DNA of 64,000 nt from Calycina herbarum (Eukaryota; Ascomycota; Leotiomycetes; Helotiales; Pezizellaceae), in NCBI GenBank assembly GCA_001414485.1, contig LLEY01000144.1:101590-165589 (forward strand). The letters are read 5' to 3'. A program made the translations under genes and the position numbers. Below the pieces are notes generated by a model. The model was given only the letters and a program-made list of their open reading frames with translations, searched no databases and had not been told where the DNA came from. Each line of letters begins with the position of its first letter. Position 1 is the first letter of the stretch. Shown piece after piece: positions 47,082 through 58,608 of this stretch.

Positions 47082-47661
47082 CGAAACTTCGAGTTGTGGA
47101 TCTTTGGATGTTGACGAGTTGTGTTGATATTGTGTAAATAGTACTTTGCAGGGATAGACAAGTCCGGAGCGACTTCGATCTAGCCCGAGAACTATGAAAA
47201 TGCTCATAGACGCTGGGGTAAATTAATACAGTTGAGTATTTATGAAGCATTTCGGAAGGTTTCGGGTTGAGAGTCTGACAGCTGTTTAGTTGATGAGATG
47301 AGATGCTTGGTTGTAGAAAGTGAAAATTGCAAATACTCATGGATTTAAGTAAACAACAAGACAATATACAACGGAGAAAATAACATAGTGGAATTGAAGA
47401 TGAAGAAACGAGACCTGAGGTTGGGGAAGGGGACGGAGAAAAAAGGGTGGTTGAGAGTGGAGACAGCCTCTCATTGGCTGCGCTTGATTGGGCCCCGTGA
47501 CTAGCTAAATTGCCTGCTGCCGTTCCCGACTCAAGTTCTTCCTCCTCCCAAATCTTGAAGGTTCGACACCAGAACAATTCTCCCATCTCAATCTCCTCTC
47601 CTTTCAATTGCGTCGGCAATTGATTCTTCATTCCCTCTTCCATACACATACTCTGGCCACC
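47082..47661. other. Bidirectional promoter region upstream of ATP1
   Basis: The 580 bp hold the ATP1 promoter and leader. A CATTGGC / GATTGGG pair near 47474-47490 resembles CCAAT-box (reverse ATTGG) sites. No gene is supported here. Confidence 0.4.
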
Positions 47662-50000
47662 ATGTTCAGGAACGCTCTCCGACAGTCCAGCCGGACGGTG
47701 GGCGCAATCTCTGCATCCGGCAGAGTCGCAGCAGTACGTAGCCAGAATGCCATCCCCGACCTCTTCCCTCCAGCTCGAATCTCATCGAGAATCATCGTAA
47801 CCTGCTCCACGAGATCAATTGGCTCGCTGCGATGATGAAGGTGGATGTGGAGAGCTGTTGATGAAGCTCCCAACAGCTTGACTTGGTGTTTTTCGGGCTT
47901 CGGCTAACCTCAGGTTTCTCCAGGGACGAACCGCAGCACCAGCAGCATTCAACTCAGCATCAAAACAGGTCCGAAGCTACGCTTCCGCAGACAAAGCCTC
48001 CCCAACCGAAGTCTCGTCAATCCTCGAGCAAAGAATTAGAGGTGTTAAGGATGAGGCCGGCCTCGCCGAGACTGGACGTGTCCTGTCCGTTGGGTACGTC
48101 GATCAACATACAAATGCCTCAATGGTCAACAGAGACTACACAAGGGGTCTATACTAGGGGAGTGAGTGCTGATTAGGTTTATAGTGATGGTATCGCTCGT
48201 GTACACGGTATGAGCAATGTTCAGGCCGAGGAACTTGTCGAGTAAGTTGCACAGATTGGGTTGTTCACAAGATTCACTTGCTGAATACATATAGGTTCGC
48301 ATCCGGTGTCAAGGGCATGTGTATGAACTTGGAGGCTGGCCAAGTTGGTGTTGTGCTCTTCGGTTCCGATCGTTTGGTCAAGGAGGGTGAGACCGTCAAG
48401 CGTACCGGAGAAATTGTGAGTAACAGGAGGCATCAATTGATCTTGCAACGACTAACGTAATCACTTACAGGTCGATGTCCCAGTCGGAATTGAGATGCTC
48501 GGTCGTGTCGTTGATGCTCTCGGAAACCCAATTGATGGCAAGGGACCAATCAAGACCACCGAGAAGCGTCGTGCACAATTGAAGGCTCCAGGTATTTTGC
48601 CTAGACGATCCGTTCACCAAGCCGTCCAGACTGGTCTCAAGTCAGTCGACGCCATGGTTCCAATTGGACGTGGTCAGCGTGAATTGATCATTGGTGATCG
48701 TCAAACCGGAAAGACTGCCGTTGCTCTCGACGCCATGTTGAACCAAAAGCGATGGAACGACGGAAACGACGAGGAGAAGAAACTCTACTGCGTTTACGTT
48801 GCTGTTGGACAAAAGCGATCTACCGTTGCCCAATTGGTCAAGACCCTTGAGGAGAACGACGCCATGAAGTACTCCATCATTGTTGCCGCCACTGCCTCCG
48901 AAGCTGCTCCTCTCCAATATATTGCTCCTTTCACCGGTTAGTCCTCCCTTTTTTTATGTTCCAAAAGCGCCTCGAGAACACCAAGAAACACAAGGCGATG
49001 GCAAAGGCTGCTGCAATGGCGGCTCTTTCTTCTGCATAACTTTCTCATGTCGCTGACTTATCATTAACTCGAAATCTTATGCTAACTTCTTGGAATCTAG
49101 GTACCTCTATGTATGATTCTTCTCAATTCCTTTCCTCTCTTGATGCACTATGCTAACTTTAACAGGGGGGAATGGTTTAGAGATAATGGAAAGCACGCTG
49201 TTATCATCTTCGACGATCTTTCCAAGCAAGCCGTCGCATACCGACAAATGTCCCTCCTTCTCCGTCGTCCACCCGGACGTGAGGCCTACCCCGGTGATGT
49301 TTTCTACCTCCACTCCCGTCTTTTGGAGCGTGCCGCCAAGATGTCCGAGAAGCACGGAGGTGGTTCTTTGACTGCCCTTCCTATCATCGAGACCCAAGGT
49401 GGTGATGTGTCCGCATACATTCCAACCAACGTTATTTCCATTACCGATGGACAAATTTTCTTGGAGGCCGAGCTTTTCTACAAGGGTGTTCGACCAGCTA
49501 TTAACGTCGGTCTTTCCGTGTCCCGTGTCGGTTCCGCTGCCCAACTTAAGGCAATGAAGCAAGTCGCTGGTTCATTGAAGCTTTTCTTGGCTCAATACCG
49601 TGAGGTCGCTGCTTTTGCTCAATTCGGTTCCGATTTGGATGCCGCAACAAAACAAACTCTTAACCGTGGTGAACGTGTAAGTTTCCCTGTCTTAACTTGT
49701 GCAAGTACTTGAATCCAGGCTAATCGTTTGATTTTACAGTTGACCGAGCTCCTCAAGCAAAAGCAATACTCACCTATGGCTGTCAACGAAATGGTTCCTC
49801 TTATCTACGCTGGTGTTAACGGTCACTTGGATACCGTCCCTGTCGACAAGATCCTCACCTGGGAGGCTGACTTCATCTCGCACATGAAGACCAACGAAGC
49901 CGATCTTTTGGCCACTATTGATAAGGAGGGTGCTTTGAGCAAGGATTTGGAAGCAAGATTGAAGGATGTTGTCGTCACCTTCACCAAGAGCTTCGTATAA
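47662..50000 (+). CDS. ATP1: Mitochondrial F1F0-ATP synthase subunit alpha
   Basis: Alpha is a catalytic-core subunit of F1, in the mitochondrial matrix. Eight exons are 47662-47733, 47924-48093, 48185-48241, 48295-48415, 48471-48936, 49101-49110, 49166-49676 and 49740-50000, giving 555 residues with frame kept throughout. Residues 1 to about 45 form a basic, Ser/Ala-rich mitochondrial targeting sequence ([20 protein letters not shown]). [19 protein letters not shown] and LGNPIDGKG are family blocks. The nucleotide-binding P-loop GDRQTGKT is present, as are [11 protein letters not shown] and [17 protein letters not shown]. Exon 6 is only 10 nt and encodes the TSM part of FTGTSMGEWF. Intron 5 (164 bp) and intron 1 (190 bp) are longer than the rest. 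Confidence 0.95.
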
Positions 50001-51487
50001 AGAGGGAAAATTACTATGCTACTCCGTCTATCTTCTCCTTTGTTTTTAGCATAGTTCCACACCGGAACGGCCTGTATTGAATGTGGTGGATGGGGTAGTT
50101 GGTGCTACTAGGGAGGTTGGTAGATAGTGTGAGGCTGTAAAATAGAGGCTGAAGGATTTTGAAAGTTAATTATTTCGTCTTTTTCCCGTGAAGTGATACT
50201 TCATTGTCAATGTTTCCCACGCCGGTTGCCAAGTGGCATGATTTTTGTTTGTTGGACTTTCTTTCGAGGCATGCTCGCAGTGGGCGTTTTTAAAGCTCAT
50301 GGTTCTATTGCAAGTACAAATACCTGGGGACTTGAAGTTCCCTAGGAATTTGAAACAATGAGCTGGGGATGCAGGCACGAACCTAAAGTATTTACTGTCG
50401 TTTTGATGTCCATTGCGAGGCAGGTTCGATCTTTGAAGGTGTTCTTCTATCCTGTGCCATGCATATAATGTGTTTTTTCACGTAGGGTTAGAGGAAGCTA
50501 TATTGGTAAACACTTTTTGCTATATTAGTGTATACTCTTTTGTAACTGGTTGGCTTGTATACTTATGTAAAGATAAGTGAGATTTGGGAGAAGACAAGAA
50601 AAATGTTGGGAAAATTGAGCTAGTTATTGATGTCTATTGTTATTGAGTGGTTTTCTACTCTAAACAGTTGCGTAGCTTTAAATCCGCTTTAAATGGAAAT
50701 TGGTGATCTTTTTATAAAAGCTATTTCATAAGAGGCTTATCCCTAGCCTCGCAATATACTTTTATTTTTCTGGAAGAATTGGGGTGTTTATACTGAAAGA
50801 ACTTAAAGTGTTCCAGTAACGAGAGCCATTTACCACCACTACTACTTTCTGTTCTTTCCACCACCACAATATACGTCTAGAAGAGCTCTGAGAGTAGAAG
50901 TCCGTAGATTATTTTACTAGAACACGTTATAAGACCGAGTCCATTTAGTCAAATTACTCTACAATGGTTGTGCTGGCTAGTACACTTAGTGCTAGATGTG
51001 CTAGATATACTAGATGTGCTAGATGTGCTGGTGTAATAATTATACTAGTAGTTGTAATAACCCCTGCGTACGTATATATATATACGTATGGTATACTTTA
51101 AACAAAAGCCAAAATAATAAGTTAATTCTCTAAATTATTCTAAGCATCTAGGGTAATTACTATAAATTGTCTCAAGTAGTTGGGATAACGAGCTAGGTAG
51201 GCGGGTACGAGCTTGATAATTACTGCCGCTTTTACTGTCTTTTGCGAAGGTTTACAGAGCTGAAGGTGCTGCATATTTAGCGACTCAATGGATATACTCG
51301 CCGGCAGCCTGGAGACAGCGCACCCTATCTTCACATCGTCGTGCAAGGCTCCATGATTATTCTGCCTCATTATTCTGTCTCGGGCTGCACGGCCATTAAG
51401 CAACGTATTTTTTGTTATTAAAATTGAATGCAATAGACAGCAGATTCAACACGGTCCTGTCGGCAGAGCGGCTGGCTGCCTTCGATC
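50001..51487. other. Intergenic, AT-rich, before the NLR-like gene
   Basis: The sequence after 50450 is AT-rich. It holds a TGCTAGATG repeat at about 50990-51030 and a palindromic CGTATATATATATACG at 51068-51083. A minus-strand open frame at 51140-51433 has no recognisable domain. Probably worn repeat sequence. Confidence 0.45.
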
Positions 51488-54400
51488 ATGGCGGACGACG
51501 AAATCTCGCGAGATATCGAATCCTTTCGCAGCAATGCATCCCACTATCAATCGGTCAAAGACGAGGTGGGCAAACTCTCGGGAATATTGGGGGAAAGGGG
51601 GATCGGGCATATATGGGAATCGAGAGTCAAAACACCCGAGAGCCTGGAGAAGAAGCTTCGCAATCGCAAGAGGGATGGCAAAAGTGGTATCAGTGGCATT
51701 GCAGATTTGGTTGGTGGTAGAGTTGTGTTATTAAGATTGAAAGACTCGGAAACCGTAACAACTTTAATAAAGGAGAGGTTCGAGCTTGACGAAGACCCGA
51801 TACAACACCCAACCTCCAAGGAGCATCGTGAACGATTAGGGCAACGGTTTCGTGGTTACGATGGACTCCATTTTCGATTCCGCCTCAAAGATGTAGCAAA
51901 AACGGATGTTGTGGTTGAGCTTCAAGTTGTTCACATCATAATGTGGATGTATTATCAGGTGGAACATGATTTAGGCTACAAGGGCGGCCAGAATTCCAGA
52001 GAGCTTGAAATGGTGCTGGAAATGTTGAAGGGGCCAGCAAATCTCAACACTTCTGCGTTTGAGCAATTTGAGGAAGTGATTGGAAACCAGCAATCCAAAG
52101 GTGGAAGAATTCAAGTTACGAGAGCCCTTGCTCAGTGCACCAAGTCAAGCATGACGAGCCCAACTGTTTCAAGCCAGATTCAGATTTTATTAGATCCTGA
52201 GAACCAAGAATTATTTGGGAGGCTTCTGAAATCTCATACCAGTACTGCTGCTCAAGGTTGGTCCAACTGGAAATTAGTACTCCCATTTACATATACTAAA
52301 TTTTGCCAAGTTGATAAAATTTCTTCAATTGTACCCAAGTTACATGATTCCCTCCAGAGTAGGTGCATGAATCTTAGTTTTGAAACCCCTAACATATCTT
52401 GGGACAATGTATTAACACAATCTAGAGAGTGAACGTCAAGCCTTATTCAACTGGCTTTCCAAAACGCAACCCAAGCAACACCATAAAACTATGGGGAAAG
52501 ACTTCATGGTTGGATCAGGGGAGTGGTTGTTCGAAAAGATCAACTTCCAAGAGTGGAGGGAGGGGAATGAGTCGTCTATATTGTGGTTACATGGAATTCG
52601 TATGTACAGTAGTCCTATCCAACATGGAAGTCATATCTAACATCATCTAGCTGGCTCAGGAAAGAGCAAGCTTGTGTAGGAACTTCAAGCCACTTCTCCA
52701 CATGAATGCTAACTGACAAGCTCAGATATTCCGTCATTCAACGTCTAGTCAACGACAATGCTCAGAATCCAGCGGCTGCGCCACTTGCATTCTTCTATTG
52801 TGCACGCAACGTATCTGAAACTGAGCGTTCTGATCCCGATGAGATCATGCGAAGTATTTTAAAACAGTTGTGTTGCACAAAGGTTGATATGCCCATCAGA
52901 GAGCCGCTGGCGAGCAGGTACAAAGAGTTGAAAGAAGAAAGCGATGATGATGGGGTTGATGAGCCACCAAAACTCACTAGCAACGAATGTTTAAATCTCA
53001 TTATTTCTTTCCTAGAATCGAGCCCAGGTATCATTGTTCTTGACGCCATGGACGAGTGTGACCCCGCTCAACGACATGAACTACTTCTAGCATTCAATAA
53101 AATCATCCAGAAGTCGGCAAGTTGTGTGAAGATATTCGTGTCTAGCCGAGATGACGGAGATATCGTTTGTCGTTTGGACAAGTCGCCAAACATATACATC
53201 AAAATCAAAGACAACCACAAGGACGTTGAACGCTTCGTTTTGTCCGAGGTGGAACGGTCTATTGTGGAGAAGAGATTGCTTGGAGGCAGTGTTACAAAGG
53301 TGTTGAAGACTCGTATCATGAACGTCCTTATCGCAAAATCACAGGGAATGTAAGTACTCTCCTTTCTTACTACCTTTAATTAGTCTGGGACAATTACGAT
53401 TATTATTCAAGACGATTCAGGACAATTGTGAAATCGACTTTCTGCTTCTCCTAAATCTTCTTGAACAATATTTCCTTAGCATAATTGTTCGCGGAAGTAA
53501 TGCATGCTTCACTTGTATGCTTTTTCGGTGCTTGAGTAGCTAATTTCCGCCTAGGTTTCGGTGGGTTAGTCTTCAGATCCAGAATCTTTGCGATTCTCAG
53601 CGGATTCATCACGAAAAAGATGTCATTGAAGAACTTGGGAAATTGCCCAAGACTTTAAACGCATCCTATAATATCACCTACCAAAGGATCAGGGAGACTG
53701 CATCGACAAGTCGTCGAGTCGCGGAGCTCGCAATGACATGGCTGCTATGCGCACACCGCCCTCTGAGTACACAGGAGTTCATTACTGCCGTGTCCGTCGA
53801 TACTAGCGCCACTGATACTGGGGGGTTATATATTGCTTTAAGCCCGTCGCAGCTGTTAAATATATGTTGCAACATGATCGTCCTAGATGAAGAAATGGAT
53901 ATGTTTCGATTCGCCCATTTATCTGTCCAGGAGTACCTCGAGGGAAGAGGAGATTTCGGCAAGATTGTGACAAACAGCACTGCCCTGGAAATATGTATTC
54001 TTGTCAACTCTCTTGAACTCGAAACCTATCCGCGGTCAACCACCTCGCTATCAAATATGCAGTTCAAAAGTTATGCACTTCTCACATGGCCTATCCACTG
54101 CGAAGCTGCTGGTGATGGATTGCAATTAAGAATCAAGGATCGCGTGACCGGTTTCCTTTCCTCGAAATTTGCTGCATGGAAGTCGGCTGTGCGGATGCTG
54201 CGTCTCACACCAGGCGGGAAACTCATATATCCGGAAATGAACCTGAATCTTATTTCACCAACACCTCTGTATCTAGTGTTCCGTTTTGGTCTGCTTTGGA
54301 TTCTCCACTATTCTGACATCTTTGAGTCTTGGTGGAACATAGAAATTGCAAGTTTCGACGGACCACCTGTGCATGTTGCAGCTCGGTATGGACAGAAGGA

Positions 54401-55447
54401 GTTGTTAAGGCTGTTACTCGCGAAAAAAAACAATATGACAAAAAACGAATACTTGAAAAATCATTTTCTGTAGCGTTGTCGACACAACAATTCGAAGTTG
54501 CGGGTTTACTGGTTCAAGAAGGCATCGATTTCGAGGTTAGCGGTTATACCACCCTACGGATTGCCTGTGAAGCCGGCAACCTGGAATTCTTTGAGCTGTT
54601 AGTCCAAAAGAAGGGTGTTTATATTGATAGAGAACTGCTCCCATCCATTGCCACTAAAATCAAGAGCCTGAAAATCACTACATCACTACTTGAAAGAATG
54701 GATGTGAACGCAAAGTGTGTGGATCAAGGTCGCACACTCTTACTAGATGCCTGCGCGTCTAAAAACTTGGACCTTGTTAAATTCTTAGTCCGAAGGATGG
54801 ATGTCAATGTAAACGCTAGAGACAACCGAAACCTCACTCCTCTATTAATTGCCTCAGTACATACAGATGAAAAAATTGTTAAATTGCTACTTCAAAGGAC
54901 GGATATCGATGTAAACGCCAAGGACCGCTCTGGCCGTACGCCTCTAGCAGTTGCTTCCGAGGAAAGGAATTCGGATATCGTTTCATTAATACTTCAGACA
55001 AAAGGTGTTGATGTGAACGCCAAGGACAGCTCCGGCCGTACGCCTCTAGCAATAGCTTCTGGTAATAAGGGCTTGGATATCGTTGGATTACTACTTCAGG
55101 CTAAGGGTGTTGATTTAAATGCCAAGGACCGCTTTGGCCGTACGCCTCTAGCAATAGCTTCTGGTAATAAGGGCTTGGATATCGTTGGATTACTACTTCA
55201 GGCTAAGGGTGTTGATGTGAACGCCGAGGACTGGTCTGGCCGTACTCCTCTTGCAATAGCTTCTGGCGAGGGGGACTGGAAATGCATTATAAGACTACTT
55301 AAAGCTGAGAATGTTAATGTGAACACCAAAGACTTCAAAGGTAACACGCCATTAGATCATGCAGAACAGTACTCAAAAGTCCAGCGTTTGCTGCGACGCC
55401 ATGGCGCACAGATGGTCACAGATAATTCGGATGGGTGTTTTTATTAG
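51488..55447 (+). CDS. RelA/SpoT-NACHT-ankyrin NLR-like protein, with a one-base frame break
   Basis: Exons are 51488-52358, 52426-52599, 52651-52675, 52726-53349 and 53555 onward; introns are 67, 51, 50 and 205 bp. Residues 40-170 are a RelA/SpoT nucleotidyltransferase domain: SRVKTPESLEKKL (about 45-57), IADLVGGRVVLL with D73, FRGYDGLHF (121-129), VVVELQV with E144, and EHDLGYK (159-165). The key residues of (p)ppGpp synthetases therefore appear kept. SERQALFNWL leads into a NACHT NTPase: Walker A GIPGSGKSKL across two introns, Walker B IIVLDAMDECD, sensor VKIFVSSRDD, then MFRWVSLQI and FAHLSVQEYLEGRG. From about 54370 ankyrin repeats follow, with near-identical central copies. Frame shifts by one base at the A8 run 54423-54430. 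Read without it, the protein stops at TAG 54471-54473. The ankyrin half stays open to 55447. Role as an immune or heterokaryon-type sensor is inferred from the family. Confidence 0.82.
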
Positions 55448-56135
55448 CAAGACGATACTGAAAAATCATATCCAGAGCCAGGCTCAGACAAACTTTAGAG
55501 CCCCACGGACGAGTATGCTGTCCCTTTTTTTCATATCATTTTCCTCGTAAGAAATAGAAATAGTATGGAGGGAGAGAGCAAATTCTTATACTATACAAGG
55601 TGTATTATATGAATTTTGTGTTTGTGCGTTTGGAGCTTCCATACCCCCTTTTCTATATAGTTGCCAAACTTTTGGTTTTCCATGTTTACGCTTAGCTGTA
55701 GCTTTTTGTAGCTATTGTCGACTTTTCCTTGAAAAGATGTACTTAGCTTAATAATCTGATTTACTGATTAATAACCACAACAAAGAAGTTAACGCAAACT
55801 GATGCCACTTCAAGTGGTTTCGCTCAACCTTCACTCACCACCTGTCCCATCAACAACTCATCAGCAAACAGCAATATTCTGACATCACTTACTCCTGGAC
55901 TTTTGCAATACAGTTCCGCTGATACAAGGTAACTCAAACGAGCAATATGTAACTTGATAGGATGAGGAGTGTAATTTCTGTGACATCATTATATATGTGA
56001 GTTTGTGCCACCATTCTCTGTACACCTAAAGAACATCTGTTGCATCTTCAACCAAATTCTTTTAGGATTATTTGACTACAGTAACTTGAATAGCTAGGAA
56101 GAATAAATCTTGATCCTTTTAAGTCTTCCAGCAGA
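55448..56135. other. Intergenic after the NLR-like gene
   Basis: This is AT-rich 3' sequence without a supported gene or clear repeat. Confidence 0.45.
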
Positions 56136-56766
56136 CTTGGGCACCGATATTATCGATGGGATTTCGGGGGGTATACGATAATAATCGTATCGTATTAAGT
56201 GAGCTGATAATATATCGGATTTTTAACAATGACTGATGATATATCGATAGTCGTCGCTAAGCTATGCCAAGGCCTGGGAAAATGTAAATCCGGGCCTGTC
56301 AGCTATATAATCGCTCTATTTACTAGTGCCTGAGCCGCCTTGAGGTTTCTTCTTACAGCTCTAGACAATACCAGTTTAATCTTGAAATCACTATATTAAC
56401 AATATCATTTAATACTATAAACCTCTTTAAAATGCTACCATTTAGTTCCTCGCCTAAACTCCCTTGAAAGAACCCTATTAGAACCCGCGAAACCTCAGCT
56501 AAAAGACCCCGTGCCTCTATAATTTCCTCGATTAGTATGTACTTTTTCAATTAAATCTACTACTTTTATAAATTTTATTCTACTTTTTTACTACTTTTTA
56601 CTACTTAAACTCACTCTAAAATCGTTAAATTTATGCTCTAAAAACACGATATTATCGTTTATCGTTACTTTTTTAACGATAATAAACGTATCGGATTTAA
56701 GTGATCCGAGAATAATCGACGATATATAGCGCGATATTTACGATAAATATTATATCAGTGCCCAAG
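56136..56766. mobile_element. Inverted-repeat element (MITE-like), 631 bp
   Basis: The ends CTTGGGCACCGATATTAT (56136) and its near reverse complement ATATTATATCAGTGCCCAAG (ending 56766) are terminal inverted repeats. The interior is AT-rich with many GATAATAAACGTATCG-type words in both halves, and has no coding capacity. I could not find a convincing target duplication, so the superfamily is open. Confidence 0.6.
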
Positions 56767-58608
56767 CCTGACTTCCAGTAAGTCTCAGGATTGAATTTGC
56801 TTACTCCAACCTTCTCGTAAAACACCGTAAACTCAATAAGCATATGACGAATGATAACCTAAAGTACTAACTAAATTCCACTCCACCTCCAAACCAAGTA
56901 CATGGAACTCAAGTAACCAAGCTACACAAAACCTGTCCACATCAAGTACGCATTTTAATTCCTCCACTTGGAAAAGAACAAGTCTTTCGTTCAAAAACCC
57001 CACAACTAAAAATCCACCTTCAAAATCCTTCATGCCCAACAACACTAACAACTAACAACAAGCCCCTACCTAACCTAACAACAATCATCTGCCCCTCTTT
57101 CCCCTCTCCTCCCCTTTCTCCCGAACCGTCTGCCTAGCATCTACATCAAACCAACAAAAACCAACCCCCAAAAGTCAATCCCCGAAAATCCCCATCAATC
57201 CATCCCCATCTCGGCACCTCCCACCCCCAACCCGAAGACCCCAAACACCAACTCACTCCCACCTCAAAAACCTCACGTAGCCTTATCGTATCCTGAAACA
57301 ATTCGCACATTCTTACCCACCACATGTCCATCCACTCCCACCAACTATCTTCCTTCCAAACTCACTCAGCCATCCAACCAACCAAAAAAACATCCAACCA
57401 ACACCAAAAAACTAACCAACCCAAGTCCCCCCTCCCCAAAAAAAACTCACATAAGTCCTCACAGCCCGCTGACGTCCACCCTCCCACCCTCCTAACCCCC
57501 TCCATTTCCTCCTCACTCATATAATTGGCCAAAAAGAAAACCCAGCACAAAGGATCCCCTCAGCTACAAAAAGCGCCCCCTAACCTAACCTAACCTAACC
57601 TACCCAAGGATCATCGTAAGGATCATAGATATTTTGTGGGGTGGCGGAGCCTCGCCGCTGACCCAACTAGCCTCGTCAGCTCACAATTTCTTGCCAATGA
57701 GCCGACAACCTTGACAACCTTGACAGCCTTGAACGCAACCGCACCGAATAAGTTGAACGGACACCGAGCTCCGTAGAGGTTTTTTGGGTTGTACAAGTGT
57801 TGGGTAGAGTAGAGTAAAGTCAAATACGGGTGTTGATTCATAATGATGAAATGTGATCCTTGGATGGAAATTTCGGGGTAGGAGGGAGAGAGAGTTGGGA
57901 AGAGAGGATGGGAAACCCGGTTGGTTTTCTGGTTGGTGACACAGAACACAGAACCAACACAGAACCAACACCGACAAAATGACCCAGAAGAGGACCTAAA
58001 ATTTTCCCAGGTAACACAGAGAAAGACCAACAGCAAGGAACGAGGCAGGAACGAGGCAGGAACGAAAGACCCCCGGGCCCGAGGGAAAGGGGAAGCGAGA
58101 GCCTTCGTGTCGGATGGTGCTCCGATGAGTACCTCACCAAAAAAAAAACCATTCAGTAAAAAGTCAATTTCAAGACAGACAGACAGGCAAGGACAAGATA
58201 AGGTAGTTAGGTAGACGATTCAAAAGAGTATCATTCATATTTCTCCCCTCTCTCTCCTAAAACCTTCCACCAGGTTCTCATAGAATAGAAACACCATCTA
58301 GCTAGCTAGGACAGGTAAAAGGTGGAGTAATACAAACTTCAAAGACAAAAAGCAATTAGACAGAGAGCCAAAATTCCTCCTTTGCGCCCTTCATAGATAT
58401 AAAAAAGAAGATGTGGTATATCATATACTCCATAGTGCCCTCCCAAAAACAAGATTCCCCCTGAAACGCCAAACCCAAAAATGCCCCGATAGAGAAAATT
58501 ACCGAAATTAGAACGGAAGCTATAAAACGCTCGCTAAAACAAAAGTGGAAAAGAAACAAGGAGAGGTATATACAAAGACAGAGTGGTGTGTGTGTGTTTA
58601 GAGACCCT
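56767..58608. other. Intergenic with a G-poor C/A-rich tract
   Basis: From about 56860 to 57600 the plus strand is G-poor and C/A-rich, like 11280-12560, ending in a CCTAA repeat (57578-57602). 57640-58600 holds no supported gene; its last part is the 3' UTR side of the minus-strand gene at 58609. Confidence 0.45.

Noticed and set aside
48937..49100. snoRNA inside the longer ATP1 intron
   Set aside because: A CTGA is present but no matching C box with flanking terminal stem could be seen.
57578..57602. CCTAA-type repeat resembling an interstitial telomere
   Set aside because: Fungal telomeres are normally TTAGGG (CCCTAA); this is a 5-base CCTAA unit in a C/A-rich tract, too short to support a telomere relic.
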